From Adineta ricciae (Eukaryota > Rotifera > Eurotatoria > Adinetida > Adinetidae): 64,000 bases of DNA. The stretch covers positions 1 to 64,000 of the forward strand of contig CAJNOJ010000018.1 of assembly GCA_905250025.1 (NCBI GenBank), given 5' to 3'. The position numbers and the translations under genes are program-made. Shown piece after piece: positions 21,799 through 34,226 of this stretch; the first letter of the stretch is position 1, and each line of letters opens with the position of its first letter. A model generated the notes under the pieces. The model was not told the DNA's origin. It searched no databases and saw nothing but the letters and a program-made list of their open reading frames with translations.

Positions 21799-23618
21799 AA
21801 TTGAATTAGGATTCGGACTACCAAACGGTACTGTTGGGTTGAACGGAGTAAATTGCGTACTCGACCATATCGACTGGACAGGAATAATCTTAACGAAAAT
21901 TACGCTGTAATCGTTATCTCATGAGCCCACATTCAAAACTAGTCGTTCCCTGTCCAAAGTCTTTCTTTCCCACTCCGATGTACGTGGTTTTACTACATTA
22001 CTTAGGATGAGTCCACTTCAGCACAACCTACTTGATATGAATTGAGAGGGATTGAAATGGGTGTTGAATTTTTAGCCAAACTTTCCAGTCGGTTGTTAAG
22101 TCGCCGATTAAACTTGAGTGGCTTCTAGTGTATGAAGTATAACTATAGATACGAAATCTCAACAATTATCTTATGTATCACTACCGCTAATTTGTTCTTC
22201 TTCAATGACAGTGGCATAAAAATCAGAGGTGTCGTTGTATCACTGGATATTTTCATCACTTAGCTTTTACGATATTCTTCGTAACGTGCCTGATTGAATG
22301 GAGTGATAGACAACTGGTGTGGGTATGAGTAACGAAACGAGTCTTTTTCTCTGCGTCTTCCTCTTCTTCACGATAGAGAAATGTGGCGAGCGAGAGAAGC
22401 AGAAAAAAAGCTTTTTTGCGCTTTTTTCTCTTTTCTCGCCTCCTTTTCTTCTCTTATTAATGGTTGTAGAAGAGTGCGTGAAACACATTTTCTTCCTTTC
22501 CCTCGATTAGTATCCAATCGAAACGAAAGAAAAGAGCGAGTGAGAGAGAAAGAGAGCAGAGAAGAAGAAGAAAAAACACAACATTTTCCCTATTTTTCTT
22601 CTCCTAACATTCATTCAATCAGAAATCAGTCGATGTCCTCCGCTCAGACGCCACTTAATGACCGTATGACATCTATCGAAACCAATCTTTTATTAATAAA
22701 ATCTGCTCTACATATAAGGTAATACGGATTTCTTTTGCGTTCTGCTATGATTTCTCCTATGCATAGATCAAATGCTAGTCAGATTCTCTTATCTCGTCAT
22801 TTTCGAGTCTCTGAGTCATGAAATGGAAAACTTTTGTAAGACTTGTGCAATTTATTAATGCGCATATAGATTCATTACAGATAACCTTGAATTTTTTAAG
22901 TACTAAAAATAGTTTTCGCATCGACAGTCATGTCAGTTTTCATTCAAACAACCTGTTTAACCATTGATAATATTACGCGTTCTTTCTTCGTGATACTCAA
23001 TTTTCTTATCTGATTCGATTCTTTTCAAATTACGTTGAATTTCATCATCTACATTTGCATATCTAAAACACGAAAGAAAAATAAATTTAAATTATAAGGT
23101 TTACATTGTAGGTGGTTACTATCGTTATCATTATTTGCCTATATAGAATCCAATTCGACTTTCTCTCATATTTTTTTCAAAGGACAAAATTCGAGAGAAA
23201 GTAAATAAACATCTTCAGTCTTGTTTTTGTTGTTGCTCTGTTAGTTTTTCATAAAACGACATTTCATCGTTGATTATGAATGCATCCTACTGAATTCAAA
23301 AGAATTTTACTCTTTTACGATTTCAATGTCAAGGTCATGCCAAAGATTGATATTGACAGTAAAATAAATGAAAAACATACAGCTTATTACTGTTTGATAA
23401 TGAGAAATATGAGAGATGTTTTCTTTTAGGCATGATTAAATTGTATATTATACGTATATATATTTTTTTGCTATAATTGGAGAAGCTTTGGTCTCCTTTT
23501 TCTACTTTATATCGAACAGAATGTATTTGACTGTGTTGCCTAGATATATCCGTCAATATTATTTGAGATAATGAGCGAAAAACAACATTTATTTTCAAGC
23601 AAAAAGAGCCAAATGCGG

Positions 23619-23636
23619 ACGTGGTACGTGACACGT
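23619..23636. promoter_or_regulatory. three ACGT cores at 7-bp spacing
   Basis: The stretch reads ACGTGGTACGTGACACGT, with ACGT at 23619, 23626 and 23633. ACGT is the core bound by many bZIP dimers (CRE, UPRE, G-box types). It lies 1.4 kb upstream of a bZIP gene, so autoregulation is a guess. Confidence 0.3.
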
Positions 23637-24966
23637 CAGCGCACTGCTCATCGCGAGCACCTTTTTAGTCACTCCTTTTTTGGGAATGAGAGAATAAAGG
23701 TAAATTATAATGGAGAAGAATGAAATAGTCTGATAGGAGTATATGTTTCTACCGGGCTCATACGTGCCCTATAGATTTTCTATATTTGGTAAGAAAAATA
23801 AAGCAAATAGAGGCTTTTTCTAGTTAAGCGTCATTTTCATTATTTATTGGGGCTCGACATTATGCATCATGATGATAATTTCAGAGGGTAAGAAGAGAAA
23901 TACGATTCATTTACGTTTGTTTCTATGAAGTTTATGTACATTGACAACATGATCGTCTATTTCGTCGTCATTTCTTTCCTAGTTTTGGCCTTTTTCACTG
24001 ACTCACAGTGATGTCATTTGTAAGGAAAGAAAAAACAAGGCGAGAGAAAAGAGTGATAGGGGAGACATGCTATATAAAAGGACGATTCGACACTGCAGTT
24101 GTTCTCTCTCGTTTTCTTCTACCTACAATCGAGAAGGGAAACCGGCTTCATACTGCAATTCAACGAGCGTTCGATTTCATGAACAAATATTGACGGGATA
24201 TCAGCACAACGATTTTTTTCCTGCAGTGAAGCCATTCTGACAATAGTTATTCTTCATACAGCATTCAATCTTGTTACTCTGGCGCGTTCCTGGGAAGAAA
24301 AGAGGGTTGACATTTTTTTCCCAGTGAAAGAATATTTTAAGAATTCATTTCTATGCTCGATCAAATACTTTGCTTTTCCTCGCCAATCTCGTTTTACTTT
24401 CCAGAGAGAAAAACAACCTCATATGAGAAGTGCTCTACTTTTTTTTTCAGCGACATTAAAAAATGCAATTATATCGTTGTTAGGGCACCTTTTTCTTTAG
24501 CAAAATACGTCAACAATCTTCTTTTCCTTGTCTTCATTAAACTTTCAAAATTGTTTTTCTTCATTTCACGATGAAGTGTCTCGCGTAGGAGTGATTTTAC
24601 TCAATCATGCGCAACCTTGCTTCACATTTGTCTATCCAGTTTTTTTTCTGCTCGAAAACAGGTTAAATCTTTGTTTTTCGTACTCAGGTTTGCATTACTT
24701 CTATATAAAGAAAAACAACGCGCAATTTTGTTGTTCTTCTCTTCCTTTTCATCCCTGACATTGTTTTCATCGTTTAAAAAATGTCACAAATAATCGCTTT
24801 AAATCCACGTAGAAGGGAAAATAATCTTATGCTATTGCTTTATTTTTCTAGATCTCCTGAAAACAGAAGACGAGCGGAATGTTTTTCCAATAGCTGTCAT
24901 TATCGACTAACAAAATCACATTCATACGAGCCAAAAGAAAGATTGTGGTTGATATAAACATATGCG

Positions 24967-24974
24967 TATATAAG
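24967..24974 (+). promoter_or_regulatory. TATA box of bZIP gene 1
   Basis: TATATAAG about 85 bp before the exon 1 end that carries the first base of the start codon. No ATG occurs between it and that donor site, consistent with a short 5' UTR. Confidence 0.5.
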
Positions 24975-25057
24975 TTAGCATTCATCAACATAAACTAAAC
25001 ACTTCTATTGCTTCTGCATTATCATTATCAAACAACATCAACATCATCAACTACGTC

Positions 25058-26675
25058 AGTAAAGTTTTTGTGTGAAGAACAAAGACGTGACAAATAAAAA
25101 CATCTAAGAAAAAAAAGGAAGAAAAAGAAAAAATATCTGGTGTGTTCTTTACTAGCTTTTATCGACTCGGGTATGTTTCATAGTGGAGAGGAACAGAATC
25201 GCATTGTCGAGCATCTTGACGAATTACAGCACTCATCTGGATCAACAACAGCAACAACACTTGATGCAGCCAATTCAACCAACACATTCGAACTTGGTCA
25301 TATCACCGCATCTGATTTTGACTCGATCGGATTCGACTCCGACTGTGATTTTGGACGGCGAAATTCATGGGCAACATGTCCATCTACCTACAACACTGGT
25401 GGTGAACGGCAGTGCTTCTCTACGTTCGCTCCTGAAGACAAGTGGCCTATTTAACGAAGGTGGGTTTTACAACAACAACATAGAACAAGAAACCAAGATT
25501 AACGTTTATAATATTCTTTTTCTTCTAGATATGGAATCGTCTGACAAATTGAATGAGTTTTTTGCAAATGGTACTGAATTCACTCTTCATCGGCTCTTAA
25601 GTGATATCGGTTGTAACGATACGAATATCGACATGAATGACTTAGTCAAATTCGATCCAATGAAATTGCTTGATGCACGATCCTTCAATGAAATTGTAAG
25701 TGAAGCAATATTTTGTCCTCTTTGTTTAATGTTATTGCATTACGATGCTATCAGCCGCTAGAGAAAGAAGAAAAATCCTGTTTTATCTAACTTGATCTTT
25801 TTGTTTTTTAGTTTCAATGTGATTCATTCGAAGAAGTTAACACACCAATCGATATTCAATCAGATCTCCCAGACAGTATTCCACCATCTGCAATGACTTG
25901 TTCATCAGGCTCATTCTCCGAACTCTGTCCACCACCACTGGATCTTCCAGCTAAACAGGAACTTTCTATTGAGAACAATCAATTAAAAATTGAAGCTGAA
26001 AATTCATTGGAATACACAGAATTAAATTCGTTTGATAACTTCGTACTCACACCATCAACATCGGCTCACATGTCTCAAGAATTCAACTTCGATGAAAGCG
26101 CATTAGCTGCTATTGAACAAGATTACAGCTACTTAGCAAAACAAACAACAGTTGTTAATACGCCTTCACCATCACCAACAATATCTAAACGTCCAGTAGC
26201 ATGTGAATCTCGTCGAATATCTTCTCGACTTCAGTCACGTGCAACACTCATCGATTTCAAACAAATCTTAGAAGATGAGTCATGCTCATCGCCCTCGATG
26301 TCACCGAACAGTTCTATATCAATAAAACGTACAAAACGGTCACGACATATCAATCGTGCAACAGATATCAAAACCGAAGATGATTTATCCTATTATTTGG
26401 AAAGACGTCGAAAAAATAATGAAGCATCGAAGATGTCACGTGCAGCACGTAAGCAAAAGTTCGGTAATATGGACACTCAATGGTAAATACCTGAGAAAGA
26501 ATGCGATATTCTATACAAAGTTTTGTTTTTCTTGTCTATTTGTAGCGCCGATTACGAACGTGTCAATGCTGAACTTCGTTTGAAAATATCTACACTTGAA
26601 GTTGTGACAGCTAATTTGAAAGATGGCCTGATTCATACGTTTCAACGTAAACGGGGTGTTGATGCAAAATTGTAA
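25058..26675 (+). CDS. bZIP transcription factor 1, start codon split by an intron
   Basis: Coding segments 25058, 25184-25459, 25529-25695, 25812-26482 and 26546-26675 give 414 residues. The A at 25058 is followed by a GTAAAG donor; exon 2 starts TGGAGAGG, so splicing creates ATG-GAG-AGG and joins the only frame that stays open through exons 2-5. A downstream ATG at 25264 is the fallback start. The N-terminal 340 residues are rich in S, T, Q and acidic residues, as in activation domains. The basic region is ERRRKNNEASKMSRAARKQK (N-x7-R kept as NNEASKMSR), then a zipper DYERVNAELRLKISTLEVVT. I cannot place it firmly among ATF4, C/EBP or PAR types. The unspliced transcript has an out-of-frame ATG at 25173 whose frame overlaps the main start and ends at 25454. 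Confidence 0.8.
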
Positions 26676-27379
26676 TCATTCTGTGTATGAATGCGTCTGT
26701 ATTCTTCTCTTTTCCTCTATCGACTTTTCATTTGTATCTGTCAAATATTTCACTATATTTCTCTACAGTTCAGTGAGCATCCTTTCACTTTCTTTCCGAG
26801 TGATTGCTTTTCTACATTTATGTGTTTAGTCGAGAGGCAAAAGTTTCATTCTGATAGTAGGCAATATATGTATTAAATTCTTCTCTATCATGCTATCAGT
26901 TCGTTCGAAGCCGTGCGTTGATGTTCTATTTGATCTACTAATGAAAAAATTAGAACAAAAGACAAAAAAAACTCAAAAAAGTAGAAAAGTAGACAAAAAA
27001 AGAGTTTTTTTTTGTTTCATTTCTGTTTTTCTTGCTTGAAGTTCTTCTTTTCGAAACTCGTTCTACCGAGACAAAAAAAAATGATAATTATTTTTGTGTC
27101 TCTGCATTTGTGATATTGTTTCTTCGCTCGTTTGCTATTGTCATTGACTGTCGTAGTTTTATTTTAATCATTATTATTATTTCAATGTGATCAAAAAGTA
27201 ACTATAATGATAAACACGATACAATATCATTAACGGTGGAAAATATATCAAAACGAAGATTCGCATTCGCGTTTCTTTTTTTTTTCTATAATGTGATGGA
27301 ATAAATAAAAACAGAATTGAAGTGTGCAAAGCGATTTATAAAGTGACTTGTTATCAATGAATGACAGATTTCGTTCTAG
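26676..27379. other. spacer between the two bZIP genes
   Basis: T-rich and A-rich simple stretches, probably the 3' UTR of bZIP 1 and the promoter of bZIP 2. No coding exon is visible. Confidence 0.4.
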
Positions 27380-27748
27380 ATGGGTTCTGTTGAAAAGGAT
27401 ATTAGTCATGATCATATCTATTTATCCAATATTTCAGTAGAAAAAGATTGCCATCAAGCACGAAATTCTTCCGATACTCGTCGACGCGCCATTCGAAAGA
27501 AATGTGATATTCAAACCGAAGAAGATCGGCAAATGTATTTTCGACGACGGACACTCAACAATGCTTCTTGTCGAATCTCGCGTATTCACCGTCGAACGAA
27601 ACTGGATTTGATATACAAGAAATGTGCTGAATACGAAGATTTGAATACAAAATTAATCCGACAAGAGGGCATTCTGTTCGAAGTTATCAACCAATTGAAA
27701 GAACATTTGCGAAGTTTAGTTTCCAACGATATTCCAGCGAATGAATAG
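27380..27748 (+). CDS. bZIP transcription factor 2, short tandem paralog
   Basis: 122 residues in one exon, starting MGSVEKDISHDHIYL. The C-terminal half is a bZIP: RQMYFRRRTLNNASCRISRI, then KCAEYEDLNTKLIRQEGILF and EVINQLKEHL. It parallels bZIP 1 residue by residue in places (YYLERRRKNNEASKMSR against MYFRRRTLNNASCRISR; QCADYERVNAEL against KCAEYEDLNTKL), so the two are tandem duplicates. It lacks the long N-terminal activation region. The upstream lysine/arginine cluster TRRRAIRKK may act in nuclear import. It could act as a short dimer partner or inhibitor of bZIP 1; that is inference. Confidence 0.7.
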   Translation: MGSVEKDISHDHIYLSNISVEKDCHQARNSSDTRRRAIRKKCDIQTEEDRQMYFRRRTLNNASCRISRIHRRTKLDLIYKKCAEYEDLNTKLIRQEGILFEVINQLKEHLRSLVSNDIPANE

Positions 27749-28417
27749 AATTTATACATATCAGATGTACATATGAAAACGTGTTTTATTTGATTTAATC
27801 AGAAGAACAAAAGGAATACATAATCAAGTCGGACAATCGGTCAATGAGTCTCATGAGAGAATCGCATGTTGATAGTCTGACTCTAGGTCTGCTTTTTTCC
27901 TCTTTGTGTTGTATATGTTTTGGTTTTATTCGATATATAAAAATGATAGATTTATTATTTAGCTCAAAGCTATTGCTTTTCCTTTTGCTAAATGACTGTG
28001 ATAGATAGAAATGATCGAGTCAAGCAAATGAGACGTTTTGTATACACATATGCAAATTTTCAATTTCCTCTCTTGCTCATTCTCCTTTGAAATGGACACT
28101 TTCGTTCATGGTCTAGGTCGTACGACTGGTCTGTGCTGTTTATGATCGCTTTTCCTCTCTCGCTCTCTCATCTATGTATATACAAAACGAGTATGTATAT
28201 GTATGTGTCTGTGTGAACGCAAACGCATTACTCATGCGATGTTTCATACTGATACGAACAATGGGAGAAGAAAAATGAGAGAAAGAAAAAAAGAGAGTGA
28301 GGGAGTCAAGTAAAGAATAAGGCCACTCTATACTTCGTTGAGACGTTGTGCATTTATGTGCATCTATGATTTGATGAAACATCTGATCTTCTAACTCATT
28401 GATTTATTCTGCTCAAT
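27749..28417. other. spacer upstream of the nuclear receptor gene
   Basis: AT-rich, with TATGTATATGTATGTG-like and GAGA-like simple stretches near 28150-28310. A minus-strand frame at 28140-28382 is composed of these repeats and is not credible. Confidence 0.4.
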
Positions 28418-30249
28418 ATGGATATGCTTATTATTGACCAAACACATGCGAATCATTCTCAAAGCTCGTCTGTCTATCTTCAAGATTTTCGTTCCGAGCC
28501 TTGTCAAGTATGTGGGGAGAATGCTAGTGGTTGGCATTGTGGGTCGATTACTTGGTCAGTGGGAACTTTTCCTTTGTTGAATTATGAATTCAATCTGCAT
28601 TTTTTAGTGAAGCTTGCAAAAAATTTTTCCTTCGATCAGTTAACGATGAATATCGTAAATACAAATGTATGAAAGATAAAAATTGTCTGATTACGCGAAC
28701 TACGCGAACGCAATGTCAGTATTGTCGGTATGCCAAATGCATTCAAGTGGGAATGAAACTCTCAGGTAAAGAATTTTGCATTCATCAAACAACCGATCAC
28801 ATAGTAGTTGTAGAAGGAAGTCCAAATCTAAAGATCGAAGATATTTTCAAACAAATCCCATGTGCTGTGTGTCATCACGCTTCGTCTGGTATTCATTTTG
28901 GTGCTACAACATGCGAAGTAAAGATTCGTTGAGTCTTTTTTTCAATAAAATTTCTCTACTGAACTGCTTTCAGGGGTGTAAAGGTTTTTTTCGTCGGACG
29001 ATGAGAGAACGTATTCCACCACGTTACAAATGTGCAGAAAATAATACGTGTGTTATTGGTTATTTGACACGAAATTCTTGTCGAGCGTGTCGTTTTGAAA
29101 AATGTCTTCGAGCTGGAATGTCTATGGAAGGATCACGCATTGGACGGCAATCGAATTTATTTAAACATAAGATGGTTGAATTACAACGGCAAGGGTTAAT
29201 TCGTTCACAATTACAACAAGTGATTGCACTGAATTCTGTTAATTGTCAATTGAGTTCATCGAATCGTACTCAACCGGGTAATTCTAAACGAAAACCGACG
29301 ATTAATTCTGGAAATGACAATGAAGGTAATCATTCACGCTTTTCTAATTTACATTTATCAAACCTATGTTCTCACCTAGATCTTTCATCATATGTCGAAT
29401 CAGCAATGGTGTTACATTTCGAAGATAAATTGGAAACTCATCTGCTTCAGCAAATATCAAATCTTGAAAATGCTTATACAACTTATCTCAAAGTAAATAA
29501 GATTCTGTTCAGTGTCATTTAAACTGAATTTGCCTTTAGGAGTTACCATTCTGTTCGAATGATACCATTGATCTTTGGCATACATGCTTATCACAAATAA
29601 ATGAATATACAAAACGAGTTGGAGATTTTGCATTGACTATTCCTGAGTTTTCGAGTTTGAATTCGGATGATCGAACTTTATTGATCCATTCATCGACACA
29701 TTCAGTCATCATTCTATGTCTTTGCTTACAATCACCACGATTTCGTACATTAACGAATGATCTGAACTGGAATTACTTGAATATTTCCGTCAATTCTCCA
29801 TGTGGTCAATATCTTCAACAAATGTTCCCGTTTCTCTTCGATTTAGAGCAATTCACATATTCATTTGAGAAAGAACTTCAATTATTAGAGCTCGACGATA
29901 GAGAAAACGCATTATTCCTTGCTCTACTTCTTGTTTCAGTTGGTAAGTACAAGGATTTATCAGCAAAACTTATTCTTTTCGATTTCTTTAGCAAATAGTA
30001 AATTCATCGAGATTGATAAACTCGAAAAAATTCAAGAGAATATCTTTTGTACCTTATATGATTACATGTCTGGTAAGATTTCTTCTGTAGACCATTCCAC
30101 TCATGAAGATTGACTTCATTCTAGCTAAACGTGGTGTTAATAGTAATGATTACTTTATTTTAACAGTTCAAATTCCATTTATTCATCGAATCAATAGTAT
30201 TATCTCGGCAAATCTTGTCAATTCAAAATATTACTCAACTTCGATATAA
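28418..30249 (+). CDS. nuclear receptor with two DNA-binding domains (2DBD-NR)
   Basis: Six exons (28418-28554, 28608-28917, 28974-29492, 29540-29942, 29992-30072, 30167-30249) give 510 residues. DBD1 starts at residue 29: CQVCGENASGWHCGSITCEA with P-box CEACKKFF, second finger CMKDKNCLITR and CQYCRYAKCIQVGM. DBD2 follows about 50 residues later: CAVCHHASSGIHFGATTCEG, P-box CEGCKGFF, CAENNTCVIGYLTRNSC and CRACRFEKCLRAGMS. Both have all eight zinc-binding cysteines. The P-box pair CEACK then CEGCK is the known signature of the 2DBD-NR group of flatworms, molluscs, crustaceans and rotifers. The ligand-binding region after residue 300 is divergent: a helical stretch with SLNSDDRTLLIHSS is visible, but no AF-2 helix (LLxEMF-like) precedes the end at KYYSTSI. 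Ligand unknown. Confidence 0.92.
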
Positions 30250-33200
30250 AGAATATGTCTTATTCGACTAGATATCATCATGTTGTGTACGTGTGTGTGT
30301 GTGTTATTTCAAATAGTATCTTATATACACTGAATGTTAAACATTTCTCTCTCTATCTCTGTTGTTATATGTTACTCTCGAATATTTTTTCTTTCAGTTT
30401 ATTCATTGTAAATTTATGCTATAGTAAAACGTTTCACTAGTAAGCACAAAATTGAATTTCAGCCAAAATAAATCAAATAGAAAAGAAAAACTTCAATCGC
30501 TTGTGATTGAAACGACTGTTCTACTTCCAGGACACTGATTTCTTTATTAGTTATAAATGGATGTTTTTAATGGACTATATAATTAAACAACAGTTTTCGC
30601 TCAGTGATATAGAAATCGATGTTTTGAAGAGTTCAGTTAATAGAATGATCAATTAAGAAAGTCTACAGCAGTTAGTGAATGTTTCTGGACAGAAATAGTT
30701 TGTTCAACGAATTGAGAAATGTGAACCAAAGGAGAACCAACAGTCTCAACCACCAAGTTTATCAAATCCGCTTACATTGACAGTGTTAATTCTATGGAAT
30801 TACATAGTAGATATAATATGTCAGATGGTGTCGAAAACACGAGTTGTTAACTAAAAAGATGTTTTTGTTTATCCATTTTCTTTTCGCTTTGGCTCCTTTT
30901 TTTTCTGCTGACTACGTAGTGTTATACAGTTTGATATTTCGTATTTGTACAAATCAACAATGCTTATTCGAATATTGATAAGATCGATCTTTGTATTATG
31001 GTAGAATATTATTACGCAGTTGGAGAATTTCTCGAATCTTTGCTACTTAAAACTATGGTATAATATGTTAAAATAGACATGTAAATTTATGGAAAAGTTC
31101 TCAATTATAGAGGATAAGTTAATAGAGAAATCTACCGGGCCATTTTGTTAAAGAAACAATAGAATCAAAAACAAACTTACAATACTGTTCCACATTCATA
31201 GGACGAATATGTCTCCTATGAATAACGAATGTTTTCGTTCAGATGGATCAGTCTTAATGCATATATCGATAGACAGTAGTTCGAGATAATTTTAAATTTC
31301 TATTGTAAAATTTCGACACAAGACAAAGTTGCAAGCGATAGTGTGTAATTATAATTCGTCCTACTAATTATCAATGAAAGGTGCCCGATGAGAATACTTT
31401 CCGACATGTAGGAGTTGATAATATATTTCAAAATAGATTTTCAAAGGCAAGAAATGTCGATCTTCGTTATTAATAAAACAAATCCACATTTAATCCAGTA
31501 CTGTCACTATGTCTCCATGACATGTACTTTTATCGATAAGAAAAACGATGAAATTCAAATGAAGCAATCAAAAATCAATCATTATGAAATATCTCTATCT
31601 GCTGGCTTATATAACAGAATAAACAAAACTCCCATTCTGCCTTGAAGCAATCGTTTCCAACATGACAATAATCACTACGACGAAACGATCATTCAAATCG
31701 ATAAGAATCTAATCATGGTGGTATCAAAATTACAAGGTAGTTCATGTTATATACAATGACATAATCATTTCATCTTAGCTGTAGTCGACAGGATTGAACT
31801 CATACAGTTAATTAACTATCTATACGTGTGATTAATAGTAATAGTGATGATCGGCAGTTGAAAACGGAAGTTGCCGTTTTTTTAGATTGCTCGATGACGA
31901 GCGACGGTTACAATTGTCCATCGAGTTCCGCATGCGTGTGGAAAAAAAGAGAGAAAGAAAACGAATCAGTCAAACTTCCATCGTCGAGTGAAAAAACCGG
32001 GAGTAATTTCTAAAATGCACATGTATAGAAAAACCTAATTGCCCGAAAGTTGTCGCGCGCGCGCGTGCCGACTGTCATTAACTTTTCTTCTCAATTTTAC
32101 TCACATCCCGGTATCTTTCCATCCATTACAGCAATCAGAACAATTTTCTTTCGCTCTCATTTCCACTCGAATGTCGATCGATGATTGTATGAGATGAACG
32201 CGAAAGGAAGCTCATCATGTCAGCTGCCTTGACAAATGAATGCCGGAAGACAACGATCATCATCTCGATGGCAGACTCTAGTAATCAATTCGAAAGAAGA
32301 AGCACAAAAATAGAATATCGACTGATTAACTCGATCTAATGCATAGGCGTGAAAATGATTTTTTTTTACATGTACCGATTCATTATCACCTTTTCACACA
32401 AGGATAAGAGAAACAGCAGAAAGGTTCATGTTGAGTTTGTGTTCTTCGAATAATTTTTCCTAATCAAGTGTGAATGAACAACATCTCGAGGTAGCTCTTT
32501 TTCAAATTGAAACAAGAAAGGAAAGAGTGTCAAAAGATTGCAACGTCGTGTTGATCTTGATCTACAAAAATGAACTAAAACGAGATCAATCAAAACATTC
32601 ACAGATGACGTCGAAAAAGCCACGATAGTCAAATATCCGGTTGAAAAAAGACGATGATGACAACAACAACATAGGATTCCAACATCGATAATTCCCTCTT
32701 CATCATGCCTGTAATTAGCTAGTCCGCTCGCTCTTACAAGTCATTTGTGTGTTACGTGAACAATCTCTCGTATGTACATATGCGCACCATGTCACTCCTA
32801 TTAATCGAATTAATCTACCTTTTTTTCTCTTCTTTCTATCGGCATGTAATACAGAAGAAGTCTGTGATGATGAGTGAAGTATGGTGGAAGGTACTCCCAC
32901 TTGACGACTAATCTCGACATTCTTCATCAATAGCATTCAATCAAAAGAAAAGAACACGCACACCTTTATGCATCCATTAGAGACAACGCGTGACAAACGT
33001 CCATTATCAAACAAATATTAGCTCATGTTTTAGTTCTGGTTTTCTTCTTTATTGAGAAAGTCAGTTTTCTGTACGAAAAAAAAAACAAAATAGAAAATTA
33101 CATCAATGATGATGTCAGTTGCGGCGTTGTCGGCAATGTGAAGATATCGCGACATAATAATGATTGATCTATCGGTTGGTTCGACGAGCAAAGTCGAAAT

Positions 33201-34226
33201 GATTTTGCCAGAAGGCTTGAAGATGAGTTTGATATCGCGACATACGTCAAATATCTTCAAAAGGAGAAAATAAGTCTATGCGCGTTTACATCTATTGTAA
33301 ATTAAAACAAGCTCGAACGGCTGCTGCCTACCGATTGATAAGCATCGTTGGAGACTAAGCTTCTTTCACACTTCACCCTGGGTGGGGAGTTCAATGTGTA
33401 TGCATATTTTAATCTCACGAAAAAGAGATCGATAAGATTTGTTCCTTTGATCGAAAAAACGAACGAGAGAGAGAGAGAACGAAAACATGGATTATGCCAG
33501 GTAAAACGAAAAACATAGCTACCTCGATTTCTCGATTCATTAACAGCAATGATGATAGATTTGTCAATGTCCTCAATGAGCTATATGAGGACATGGATCG
33601 ATTAGCAACAATATCAGCTTGAATATGCATATGTAGACATGGATGGTGAATGAATCGACCAGCGCATCATGCACATGACACACCGTATGATGAATGTTGC
33701 TTTAATGACAAGTAACGACGACATTGAATCGTCATCATCAACAACAACAACGAAAAAAANNNNNNNNNNNNNNNNNNNNNNNNNNNNNNNNNNNNNNNNN
33801 AAAAAACGTGTAATTTCTTTCATTTCTTTTTTTTTCTAGAGACAATTCTGTAATTAACTTCTTCTTCTCGTTTACTTGTCTATGATAAACTTCGCAGATC
33901 TTATTTCATGGCAACATTGATGACAACAAGTAATAATACTTCGGTACGTAGATGAGGGAGAGAGAGAGCGATATGGAGGGAAAAAGACACGAACATTTTC
34001 GCCAATTTCGTTTTTATTCTGCTTGAATAGAAGAAAAAACGAGTCTGAATATAACTAAAACGTAGACACCCCGTTGAGCTGAATTCTATAGTCTCAATCA
34101 AGCGCGCACTACTCAATTACTATTGCTTATGCTTTGTTTTTGAACAAAAGAAGATGAATGAATGTATGAAAGATCATGTAACACTCAATATGGATTTCTT
34201 TTTTTTTCTCTTGTACCGTACAGGAC
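30250..34226. other. long gene-free region upstream of the Sp gene, with an assembly gap
   Basis: Nearly 4 kb without a supported exon. It contains a (CG)6 run near 32054-32065, GA-rich stretches near 33465 and 33960, GATGATGA/CAACAACAA stretches and a gap of 41 N at 33760-33800 flanked by A-runs. The length suits the cis-regulatory region of a developmental transcription factor. A CGTACAG acceptor directly before the Sp start at 34227 shows that at least one 5' UTR exon lies in here. Confidence 0.45.
33760..33800. other. assembly gap (41 N) between poly-A ends
   Basis: Unknown bases, bounded by A-runs on both sides. Confidence 0.95.

Larger units (their letters stand above)
21799..25057. 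other. long upstream region of the bZIP gene, regulatory
   Basis: About 3.2 kb between divergent genes. An ATG frame at 22633-22722 (MSSAQTPLNDRMTSIETNLL) ends at a GTAATA donor and could be an orphan first exon, but it joins the bZIP gene in the wrong frame. A TATA-like TATATAAAAG sits at 24071-24080 and another, TATATAAG, at 24967-24974. Three ACGT cores with 7-bp spacing lie at 23619-23636. Purine/pyrimidine-rich tracts occur around 22380-22600. Confidence 0.5.

Noticed and set aside
22633-22722. ATG frame ending at a splice donor, possible first exon of bZIP 1
   Set aside because: Its phase does not fit the open frame of bZIP exon 2, and the split-start exon at 25058 with its own TATA box explains the gene better.
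25173-25454. Frame MFHSGEEQNR... as the N-terminus of the bZIP gene
   Set aside because: It stops at 25454 and does not join the bZIP frame; the other frame continues through the splice site into exons 3-5.
28776-29522. Long frame across the intron at 28918-28973 of the nuclear receptor
   Set aside because: It reads through the intron between the two halves of DBD2; splicing at GTAAAG/CAG restores CEGCKGFF.
32054-32065. CGCGCGCGCGCG run as a CpG-island promoter or Z-DNA element
   Set aside because: Only 12 bp in AT-rich DNA, with no nearby transcription unit that I can support.
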